From Centroberyx gerrardi (taxonomy: Eukaryota > Chordata > Actinopteri > Beryciformes > Berycidae), in the NCBI RefSeq assembly GCF_048128805.1, contig NC_136019.1, forward strand, positions 16,247,881 to 16,311,880: 64,000 nt of DNA. The letters run 5' to 3'. The notes beneath the pieces are model-generated. The model ran no database searches. It saw only the letters and a program-made list of their open reading frames with translations, and was not told the origin of the DNA. Shown one piece after another: positions 10,864 to 18,065 of the stretch. Positions within the stretch are counted from its first letter, which is position 1, and every line of letters starts with the position of its first letter. The translations under genes were made by a program, and so were the position numbers.

Positions 10864-10897
10864 CTGACGAAGATCCAAGTAGGATCTAAACGTTGTC
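10864..10897 (+). ncRNA. Degenerate minimal hammerhead ribozyme of PLE2
   Basis: CTGACGA (10,864-10,870) matches the CUGANGA core. It is followed by GATCC/GGATC (10,872-10,876 and 10,882-10,886), a perfect five-pair stem II with a short loop, then TAAAC and GTTGTC, the usual place of GAAAC and the GUC cleavage triplet with a tiny stem III. The G of GAAA is T here, which is expected to destroy activity. Known for Penelope-like elements as a class; the folding is my own reading. Confidence 0.55.
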
Positions 10898-10915
10898 ACT
10901 ATTAAACTTTTGTGT

Positions 10916-12116
10916 CATGGAGCAAGTGTGCAGGCGTTACTCCTTCTTTCACTGGTGTGTTCAACCACCTCCTCACAGAACTGTTTGCCTTCTTTATTAT
11001 CTCCTGTTACGGCCGTAACCGTACCCCCCCCAGAAGATTCCCTAGTGTTTCCTTGTGTTTCCCCTTCCCTGTGTTCCAAGTGCTCCCCTGTCTCTCTCTC
11101 TCTGTCTATGTTTTGTTTGTGTGTGTATTGGCGTGGGCGTGGTCTCCCTTCCTCGTTCTCCTGGCTCCCGGCTCTGCTCATCCTGCACACCTGTCACAAT
11201 CTGCTCCTCAGTTTCCCTTGTCAACCACTCTTTCATCCCTAGCCCTCCACATTGCTCTCGGTCCCTGTCTCCAGCCCCTGCTCACTTCTCCCAGGCCATG
11301 TTCTTTCCTTCAACTCCCCAATCCTGCCATCCTCTAGCCGTCCACCAGATGTCCTCGGACTTTCCCTCCTTTCCTCATCACCTGACTGCCCCACCCATCC
11401 ACACACCTGTTCCCACTTCTCATCAGCCCTGCAGTCACCTGAGCTTTCCCTCCCATCTCCCCACCTGCACCTCATTCCCTAATCAGCCTTCACTACATAT
11501 ACCAGTTCACTTCCTTTGTTCCCTGCTAGATCGTTACGTCAAGTTGCCGTGTGCTTCATGTCTTGCTCTCTAGCTTCTGTATCTTGTTCTTCTGTTGTCC
11601 CTGAGACCTGTTACCTGCCGGTTTTGGACCTTTCCCGTGTATTGGACTTTTTGATTCTTGCCTGCCCCTTGTCGGATTTGTTTGCCAGTTTGGACTGCCT
11701 TCTCTGGTTCTGACCCTTGCCTGCCTCACCATCCCATAAGCCTTTGTACCTCGTTGTGTTAATAAAATCACTGAACTGTATCAGCTCTGCCTCAGGCATC
11801 TGCATTTGGGTCCTATCCCCTGTGTTCCTGCTATCCTGCAAGCACCAGCCGTGACATCTCCCTCTGCTCATCACTGAATTGCTCTGGCCTGTCCTTTTAG
11901 GTGTGGTACTGGCTGTAGAGTTCCCACATCTCTTGAAAGGTGTGATCCTCAAACCCTCTCTGACCGTAGATACACCTGTCGATGTTGGCTTCAAGGAGAC
12001 TGGAGACTTGTGGGAAGCTTTCTGCATATTCTGTGAGGTAGTCTTTCACCCACTGGTTCACAATCTCTCCCTTTCTATGTGGGTTTGTCACCTCTGATCT
12101 GTGCTTGTCAAGCACG
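10916..12116 (-). pseudogene. Exon 2 of the DUF6729-type gene, split by a solo LTR
   Basis: The acceptor CCAG ends at 12117. The exon encodes RVLDKHRSEVTNPHRKGEIV and continues through SFPQVSSLLEANIDRCIYGQ to MWELYSQYHT, where an in-frame TAA appears. Past that stop the frame stays open to the LTR at 11,856, and resumes beyond the LTR at 11,004 with IIKKANSSVRRWLNTPVKEG when the LTR and one target-site copy are skipped. It then meets the Penelope-like 3' end near 10,915. I infer that both the LTR and the retroelement landed in this exon. Confidence 0.5.
11005..11856 (+). mobile_element. Solo LTR, probably Gypsy-type, with 5-bp target duplication
   Basis: Begins TGTTACGGCC and ends GCCGTGACA, so the termini are TG...CA. 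It is flanked by TCTCC on both sides (11,000-11,004 and 11,857-11,861), a perfect 5-bp duplication. Inside are a CT-rich region, a TATATA-like stretch near 11,494, and AATAAA at 11,761-11,766 about 90 bases from the end, as expected for promoter and poly(A) signals. The GTTTGGGTCCTA-like end is typical of fish Gypsy LTRs. No internal gag or pol is present, so the provirus was lost by LTR recombination. Frames found inside are fortuitous. Confidence 0.85.
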
Positions 12117-12333
12117 CTGGAATCATATACGTCAACTTAGTACCGTCATCATTAATATCACTGCAATTGTGATAATGAGTAAAGAAACTTTGCAAAGATG
12201 AATAATAAACACTGATAATAGCCATAGTTTTGTGCAAACAGATATACAGGTAATTTATTTTAAGCATGCCATCAAAATGGTATTTAAAATGCATACCCTA
12301 CAATGGTATTAAATATAATATGCTTACTACTTC

Positions 12334-12629
12334 ATGTAGCCCACATCGTTTGCCACAAGCCAGTGGAATGGTGCATTCTCATACTGGCCAAATGGCACCA
12401 CCAGCTTTCCCAGGCACAGCTGACGCGACGGCGCGGGGATACCCTCTGCTCGAAGGAGCTTCTCTGCGTGGGCCAGGGCAGTGGCCTGGTTGAGCAGCTC
12501 TTGTGGAGGTTTGGGGAAGACCATCCTTTTATCCCGATAGTAACGGGCCACTTTGGTCGCCATCAGTACGGCCTGTTGACGATTTGCAGGGGCATCTGGC
12601 TTGACGACGCGGATTACTGGGGTCGCCAT
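12334..12629 (-). pseudogene. Exon 1 of the DUF6729-type gene, ExoX C-terminal-like end
   Basis: Begins MATPVIRVVKPDAPANRQQ and keeps an open frame for about 98 codons. It ends in VPFGQYENAPFHWLVANDVG, which resembles the short C-terminal domain of exonuclease X and related proteins (G-Y/K-x-G-x-x-F-x-W-L-x-x-N-D-x-G-Y). A donor-like GTAGTA follows the last codon. The first ATG is the only good start in the frame; upstream is AT-rich. The resemblance is by eye and needs a profile search. If real, the module would be a short DNA- or protein-binding patch rather than a nuclease, because no exonuclease core is visible here. Confidence 0.5.
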
Positions 12630-12639
12630 CTTCAGTTGT

Positions 12640-13930
12640 AGCTACTGAAATACACTTAGATACAGTAACGCCACCACAACAGCAACAACAACAATATCAT
12701 TATTATTATATTATAATAATATATGAATTACTAATATAACAATGAACGTTAGTGTACAACAGGGCATTGATACACTTTTAGCACACAGCGAGGAAGAGGA
12801 GGAAGTGTCAGAGCAGGGTGACAACTGCTAAACCCTGATTACAGCTCCTCAGATGAAGATGAAGAGAACTCTGAGGGAGAGTTTTCATAACTCCTGGGCC
12901 TACAAGACTGACTCTTTCCCATGCATCTGACATTTTATCCACTTTTCAACTTTTCTTCCCTTTGGCTAAGTTTTAGGTTTTTGCTTATGGCAAAACTCCA
13001 AGAGTGTGCATGCCATCTTTACACTCAAAATCAGTTGAAATACTTTGCCCCAAAAGTTGCCAGAAAAAAACATCAGGAATATGGAACTCTTATTATGGAT
13101 TATGGAACTCTTATTATTCCTTGGAATAATAAGGAATATGGAACTCTTATTATTCCTTGGAATTATTCTTATTATTCCTTGGAATAATAAGACTTCCATA
13201 TTCCATATACCCCTATACCATATTCCATATACCCCTGCCATAGCCATAGCCTGGGAGGCAGCGCTGCCTTACAGATAACATTGGAGGCAAAAAACACACT
13301 GAGAGAAATCACTGTAGTTGTTATATTCTCCTGTCTTGGACAATATAGGCCATGGTATTTTGTGCTAGTGGGTGTTTTTTGACAGCAGGGAAAAATGATA
13401 AAAAACGAATGGTAAATCAATACAGTCTCCCTGACCTCTGAAACACTGAATAAGAGTTAATTACCTATTTATTAATGAGTGATGGGTTGTTTTTGGAGTT
13501 CAAGATTTGGTATGGTAACGTATAGGTCAAGGTAAACTTTATTATCTCAGATAGGGAAATTCGGGTGGTCAAGGTGCAGAAGTAGGCCTACAGTATAGAG
13601 ATTAATAACAAGGCAATGTTTAGGCTAAAAAAGACCCGGGTGTCGTTGCACACCTAAAACCGCCAACGGGTAAAATTGACCCGTGCACGTAGCCTCTGCA
13701 TTCTTTCACTGTATTAAGGCAATGTTTTCACGAATACATGTCTAAAGTCACAAAATTAGTATGTTTAATCATCACCTGTGTTTTTGTCCTGGACGCCCTC
13801 ACTTTTCCCGGAGGTTGATCGCTGTCAGATGACCCGTCAGAGGAGTCAACCCATGACACGTCGCTCAGTCCTGATACCTCTCCACCATCAGACTCTCCAT
13901 CACTCTGCCTGTGTGGCATCCATGAATCTC
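12640..13930. other. AT-rich stretch with acidic coding remnants, unassigned
   Basis: The segment at about 12,780-12,880 encodes SEEEEEVSEQGDN-like acidic sequence and SSDEDEENSEGE in different plus frames. The segment 13,919-13,728 (minus) encodes DGESDGGEVSGLSDVSWVDS and SSDSDQPPGK. Such acidic starts are common in piggyBac-like transposases, and GGGTAAAATTGACCCG (13,668-13,683) recalls piggyBac-type ends, but no catalytic domain is present. I cannot assign it. Confidence 0.25.
13074..13240. repeat. Palindromic AT-rich repeat cluster
   Basis: GGAATATGGAACTCTTATTA and variants recur at about 13,075, 13,098 and 13,134. Between them CTTATTATTCC is followed by TTGG and GGAATAATAAG-like inverse copies, giving nearly perfect palindromes around 13,118 and 13,178. 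The right side carries a doublet CCATATACCCCT. No gene is visible. Confidence 0.6.
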
Positions 13931-14200
13931 TTTCTTTTGTCCATATTGACTTTAAACGCGCAAAATTAATTGTGCAAAAATAGCCATATTCTATAGCGGG
14001 TAAATTTTATACGCTGGCGATTATAGAATGCCCATTTTTTAAATCTGTTTTTATCTTTACTGTTTTTAACAATAGGGGATGCTACATAACACAATTTTAG
14101 GACAAGTCAAAGACTGGGGTACTTACCCTGTGGCGGTTCTAGTGTTTAAAGAACTCCGATTTCGAGCTTTGCTGTTGTTTTGCTGCTACGCTAAATTCAG

Positions 14201-14208
14201 ATTTGCAT
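14201..14208 (+). promoter_or_regulatory. Octamer ATTTGCAT, possible snRNA distal element
   Basis: A perfect octamer lies upstream of the CCAAT-containing satellite and the U1 pseudogene. Octamers are the typical distal sequence element of vertebrate snRNA genes about 220 bases from the start. Here the spacing to the pseudogene is larger because of the satellite. I found no exact octamer at the matching place upstream of the complete U1 gene. Confidence 0.35.
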
Positions 14209-14298
14209 ATCGACGTGTGATTGTTTGTCTACAGTCGAGACATATGATTGGTAGTCTACAGTCGAATTCTACGATCCAATTGGGAGTCTACAGTCAAA

Positions 14299-14586
14299 GT
14301 CTACAGTGAGTTAGACCAATCAGAACGCGTAACTGTCTACAGTGATTTAGACCAATCAGAACGCGTAACTGTCTACAGTGACTTAGACCAATCAGAACGC
14401 GTAACTGTCTACAGTGACTTAGACCAATCAGAACGCGTAACTGTCTACAGTGAGTTAGACCAATCAGAACGCGTAACTGTCTACAGTGACTTAGACCAAT
14501 CAGAACGCGTAACTGTCTACAGTGACTTAGACCAATCAGAACGCGTAACTGTCTACAGTGACTTAGACCAATCAGAACGCGTAACT
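14299..14586 (+). repeat. 36-bp satellite, eight near-identical copies
   Basis: Eight consecutive copies begin at 14,299, 14,335, 14,371, 14,407, 14,443, 14,479, 14,515 and 14,551. Each reads GTCTACAGTG-A-(C/G/T)-TTAGACC-AATCAG-AACGCGTAACT. Copies differ mainly at base 12. Each unit has a CCAAT box (GACCAATCAG) and an ACGCGT (MluI) palindrome. The array ends at GTCTACAGTCACTGTAGAC (14,587-14,605), an inverted repeat of its own first nine bases. Three diverged half-units (ATTGG, GTCTACAGTC) precede it from 14,220. Because 36 is a multiple of three it stays open as a 12-residue protein repeat, which I do not believe is translated. Confidence 0.95.
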
Positions 14587-14627
14587 GTCTACAGTCACTG
14601 TAGACTTTGCACTAGACTCGTTGTCTG

Positions 14628-14703
14628 CTGCGAATTCCCCAAATGTGGGAATCTCGACTGCATAATTTCTGGTAGTGGGGGACTGCGTTCGCGCTCTCCC
14701 CTG
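14628..14703 (+). pseudogene. U1 snRNA 3' half, truncated
   Basis: Seventy-six bases are identical to the 3' part of the complete U1 gene at 15,917-15,992, from CTGCGAATTCCCC through the Sm site AATTTCTGG and the last stem-loop (GGGGGACTGCGTTCGCGCTC). The 5' 88 nt, including the splice-site-pairing sequence and stem-loops I and II, are absent; the 36-bp satellite and a short unrelated linker stand in their place. A 3'-box-like TTCATGTGAAAAAAAAAA follows. It cannot make functional U1. Confidence 0.9.
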
Positions 14704-14849
14704 TATTCATGTGAAAAAAAAAAGTTAATTTCCAGCTGAGATCATTACTGCTCCATGGATGGTATGTTACCATGTACTTTTTAACTGTGGGACAGTGCCT
14801 ATACACTGACATTATTGCTTATAGCAAGTAGTGTTATGTTATACAAATA

Positions 14850-15104
14850 TACTGAATGTACAAAGTATTAGGAACATCTTCCTGATACTGAGTTGCAGCC
14901 CATTTTGCACAATCCACATCTCAATTATCCCAAAGCTTCAAAATCCTTCACTAACTCGTCTGCTTCTCTTTATCTACAGCTCCTCCTTTGTGATTGGTAG
15001 AGATTTAATAAGGATAATCAATAAGGGATAGTGGCTTCACCTCATGCTGTAGGCCTACTTCATGGAAAGGGTAAGTGGGTTTAATATTTTGTGCATTCAG
15101 TGTA
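14850..15104 (+). mobile_element. MITE with CACTGAATGTACAAAAT-type ends, copy 1
   Basis: The left end ACTGAATGTACAAAGTATTA is inverted at the right end (TAATATTTTGTGCATTCAGT). Internal landmarks are CATCTTCCTGATACTGAGTT, GATTGGTAGAGATTTAATAA and CAATAAGGGATAGTGGCTTC, which are the well-known blocks of a widespread fish non-autonomous Tc1-like repeat. It lies about 150 bases after the U1 pseudogene. Confidence 0.75.
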
Positions 15105-15828
15105 TATGCTATATGCTGTATATTTAATTGCAGGATAACCCCATTAATGACAGTGACCTTGAAGAATATACAGACTTATCCTTACAAAATATCACCTTAG
15201 TATTTGGACTTAATTGCTATTGGGACTTATAGTGTGTTTGTTGTGCTCAATAGTAAGTTTCTCTTCCTTTTAGATTTGTGTATCTGCTATATCACTATAG
15301 CAGTGGTGGACTCAGGCTGTTTGAAGGGCAGGGGTGAAAAAATAAAAAGGGCACCTACTGCACGACATGGGGCCCCACCAGCGCGCAAAAAGCTATGATG
15401 CATCATGTATGATGAAATAGTCTTCATCCTTGATTAAGATTAACATTATGTTATTAGGCGATCCAGATTATAACCACACCTCTATGATAAAAACACACAG
15501 GGAACTATAACTACATCTTAGAAGGTTACTTTACAACTTGAATATAGTCTATTATCGTGCAAAAAAATATCATGCCACAGAAAAGCATTAAGTAATAATG
15601 CTAAAATATTATAAATTATATAATTATAAATGCTATAATAGTAAAATACAATATCAAACCAAATAAAACGGACTTTGCTTTACATCTTAGTAATGCATGT
15701 AGTATATAAGCTTAATGATATTGTGACGGTACGTTGGTGTAAATATTGTGTGTCCAGTTAATTGCGGGCACCGTCCCGCAGACGTGCATGTGTCTGAATG
15801 ACCCCTCTGTGTCTGGCGTGTACAACTC
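15105..15828. other. Upstream region of the U1 gene, no gene seen
   Basis: AT-rich DNA without convincing frames. A 64-codon frame at 15,204-15,398 shows no family signature. The last 70 bases before the U1 start should hold the proximal sequence element; I could not identify a clear fish PSE by eye. A GCGGGCACCGTCCCGC inverted repeat lies at about 15,764-15,779, around 50-65 bases before the start. Confidence 0.4.
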
Positions 15829-15992
15829 ATACTTACCTGGCAGGGGAGATACCATGATCAAGAAGGTGGTTCACCCAGGGCGAGGCTCAGCCATTGCACT
15901 CCGGTTGTGCTGACCCCTGCGAATTCCCCAAATGTGGGAATCTCGACTGCATAATTTCTGGTAGTGGGGGACTGCGTTCGCGCTCTCCCCTG
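15829..15992 (+). ncRNA. rnu1: U1 spliceosomal snRNA, complete, 164 nt
   Basis: U1 recognises 5' splice sites in the U1 snRNP. The gene starts ATACTTACCTGGCAGGGGAG, with the ACTTACCTG that pairs to introns. Stem-loop I (GATCAAGAAGGTGGTTC) is the 70K-binding site, stem-loop II has the U1A loop ATTGCACTCC, and the Sm site is AATTTCTGG in place of the human AATTTGTGG. It ends GGGGGACTGCGTTCGCGCTC followed by TCCCCTG. The length is exactly the vertebrate 164 nt. All functional blocks are intact, so it could be active. Transcription would be by RNA polymerase II from snRNA-type elements. The sequence GCTCAGCCATTGCACTCCGG has small changes from human. A 3'-half copy lies 1.2 kb upstream. Confidence 0.95.
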
Positions 15993-16012
15993 ATTTCATG
16001 TGAAAGAAAAAC
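15993..16012 (+). terminator. 3' box of the U1 gene
   Basis: ATTTCATGTGAAAGAAAAAC directly follows the mature 3' end. It fits the loose snRNA 3'-box pattern GTTTN(0-3)AAARNNAGA that directs 3'-end formation through Integrator. The same segment follows the pseudogene in a more A-rich form. Confidence 0.55.
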
Positions 16013-16245
16013 ATAAAATGTTTAGCTGGATTGATCTAGTCTAATGGGATATAGTGTAATTACTGTATTTAGCGTTTTAATGCCCTGTTGAAGTTTTAGG
16101 GGTTCCTACAGTCAAAACACAGGGCAAATGTAATGTTTATATAGTATGTTATGATGATGCCAGAGAAAGAACTGTTGTTGAACAAAATCATTATATGATA
16201 CACAATAAGACAGCCATGCTTAGCCTACAGCAAATAGAAGCAAAC

Positions 16246-16437
16246 ACGTTGAATGTACAAAATACAAGGGACATCTTCCTGATACTGAGTTGCAGCCTGC
16301 TTCTCTTTCTCCTCCTTTGTGATTGGTATATTTAATAAGGGGAATCAATAAGGGATAATGGCTTTTACCGAGATTCACCTCATCAATGCAATTCATGAAA
16401 AGACTAAGTGTCCCTCATATTTTGTATGTTCAGTGTA
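16246..16437 (+). mobile_element. MITE with CACTGAATGTACAAAAT-type ends, copy 2
   Basis: TTGAATGTACAAAATACAAG at the left is inverted at the right (TTTTGTATGTTCAGTG). It shares CATCTTCCTGATACTGAGTT and AATCAATAAGGGATAATGGC with copy 1 but has its own internal deletion and insertion. It lies about 250 bases after the complete U1 gene, mirroring copy 1 after the U1 pseudogene. Confidence 0.75.
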
Positions 16438-16918
16438 CATGCTATAATGTTTATTTTTTATAATGACATTCTGGTACATACTGTATGTCAATGGATCGCA
16501 AACACAAATCTCTTCTGTCATGTGCTCACCACTTGGGGGAGCCATTCACCACTTACTGTCAAGCTTACCACAGTTAAGGTTTTGTATGTTCAGTCACAAG
16601 GCTTTGGCTACATACAGTTTGTATTCAACTACACATTCAAATCATAATCTGTCATACATAATTAAAACGTTTTATTTCCTAAAGGGATATTCCACAAAAC
16701 ACTGATGGCTGTTTCCATGGAAAAGGTGTGTAGCTTTGTGGCATTTGACAATTACAGTTATAATTTCTAAAAAGGTCAAGGGCTCAAGTAAAAAAGTTTT
16801 TTACTTGCCAGGTAGTCAGAGGCATGTTCAAAATCACAGGAATATTAGCACATTTTCAAATTAATTTAAGGGACTACTTTCCTTTGTTTGAACAGACAGG
16901 AGGAAAACCAGTTGGCAT

Positions 16919-16949
<31 letters not shown>

Positions 16950-17463
16950 CTTTGAACTGTGTGTACATTCGCATCGGTGTTGGCTGACTCTTGTTTTACT
17001 CACTCTTTTGCCAGGAACAATCTTACATAATCCTTTCCTGTCCCCCATTGTAGACTCAGAGTTTATTCTCACGACCATCCCTTTCTAATATAGGACACAA
17101 CTCAAGTTGATTCCAAAAACTTTATTTGTAAAAAGGAAATATACAAGGAATTGCAGTCACAGTCTGCAACAAAGCAGTATACAAAACTACACTACACAAA
17201 TAATTGTAGGTTTTTCTTAATATGTAAATGCGATAAGATATAATTGTGTTTAATGTCGATACAACCTTAGTGAGGTGTGATATTCTTAAATTTCCTGTAC
17301 ATCTTTTCTAATGTTTCATTCTGGAAATTAAAGGTTGGTTGTAGTTCAGATTAGATGTCTTGCTATGATTTTATTGACTTGAATGATTCTGCAATTCAAT
17401 GTTACATGTTGCTTTTTCACATTTATGATCATTCACATAAAAACACGTACTGTATATTTGACC
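16438..17463. other. Intergenic DNA with a TG microsatellite
   Basis: No gene seen. A TG run of about 28 bases lies at 16,922-16,949. Short frames here show no family signature. Confidence 0.5.
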
Positions 17464-17690
17464 TAGGGATGTAGCTCAGTGGAAGAGTGGATGCTTTGCT
17501 TGTAGTAGGTCCTGTTTGTCAATCCTTACTGTAACTGGAAGGTCACAGTTTAATTTCCAGTAACAGCCAGTGTGTCCATCCCTGCCGGGTTGTCCTTGAG
17601 CAAGACCCTGAAGCAGCCGCCCCTGACCTCTGACCCCTCTGGTGAAATGTGCTATTGTATGCATGTCTCAGAGGAATAATATGAGCAAAC
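17464..17690 (+). mobile_element. tRNA-derived SINE
   Basis: GGGATGTAGCTCAGTGGAAG carries a good box A. A box-B-like segment follows in degraded form near 17,515. The body ends with TCCTTGAGCAAGACCCTGAA and CTGACCTCTGACCCCTCTGG, the tail found in many fish SINEs. It is not a working tRNA gene because the anticodon arm and box B do not fold. Confidence 0.6.
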
Positions 17691-18065
17691 AAAAATTCCT
17701 TAGTACATTGTGTGTACTTTCTTTTAACAATATATCAATAACGTTGCACTGAAGTTAAGGCAAGGGAGGTTTCTTTATTCATCTGAGTAATTATTTCGAA
17801 TAAAGCCTTAGTGACGTATCTTCCAGGATGTTCGGCTGGCTGCTGTAGTAATTGTTTTTTACTTCCTCCCTTCTGTGGTACTCTTTTCCCTGGTCCTTAC
17901 ATCTCCTGGCTTTTTTCAGGCTTAGTCACCCCCATCCACCCTCTCCCCTCGTTCTCGCGTTCAATCCCTTCCGCATATTTCCGATAAATCCCCCACCCAA
18001 CCTCCACGGTCCACCTCACCTCTCTATCCTCCATCTCTGTCTACGTCTCTCCCCCCTCTCCCATC

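Larger units (their letters stand above)
9370..10915 (+). mobile_element. Penelope-like element fragment (PLE2), 5'-truncated
   Basis: Opens on the plus strand with RNPVAVHFREANHPVASLRY followed by GIEHVRTPRRGGDLNTLLL, the C-terminal part of a Penelope GIY-YIG endonuclease. The frame then breaks, but FIFTLQTLE and GLNQEYEIKHFL remain readable in shifted frames up to about 9,600. A separate MITE interrupts the 3' region at 9653-10343. The 3' end carries a hammerhead-like motif (10,864-10,897) and stops near 10,915. It is in the opposite direction to PLE1 and has a different 3' end, so it is a different family. It separates exons 2 and 3 of the broken DUF6729-type gene. Confidence 0.65.
940..12629 (-). 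pseudogene. DUF6729-type transposase-like gene, multi-exon, broken by nested insertions
   Basis: I read this as one gene. Exons from 5' to 3': 12629-12334, 12116-11862 continuing at 11004-about 10916, about 9370-9180, 9039-8683, 8537-8349, 4975-about 4325, 4239-4200 continuing at 2920-2777, 2242-1731, 1632-about 940. The exon between 8349 and 4975 is missing. Features I associate from memory with fish proteins carrying DUF6729: an ExoX-C-like FGQY...NDVGY segment, WFYPPEPP with Cys pairs (the DUF6729 core), LDIFHWIHRFD, CIQDPP, and RGSNSLEGFH. The acidic residues in MDREC, LDIFHW and SLEGFH are candidates for a D-D-E catalytic set; that is inference. An in-frame TAA in the DUF6729 exon, a shifted frame near 4,390, a stop in exon 2 and several insertions make it dead. 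Whether the family is a mobile element or a repeated host gene is open. Confidence 0.65.

Noticed and set aside
10912..11573. Overlapping Pro/Ser/Leu frames as genes
   Set aside because: They lie inside the solo LTR and come from its CT-rich composition.
13728..13919. piggyBac transposase
   Set aside because: Acidic Ser/Asp sequence alone is not enough; no catalytic domain or clear terminal repeat pair was found.
14299..14586. CRISPR-like 36-bp repeat array
   Set aside because: The units are directly adjacent with no spacers, and the DNA is vertebrate.
14248..14739. 163-codon frame with VYSDLDQSERVT units
   Set aside because: It is the 36-bp satellite read in frame; the unit is a multiple of three, the start is arbitrary and the frame runs into the U1 pseudogene.
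17464..17540. tRNA gene
   Set aside because: Only box A is good; the remaining arms do not fold and a SINE tail follows.
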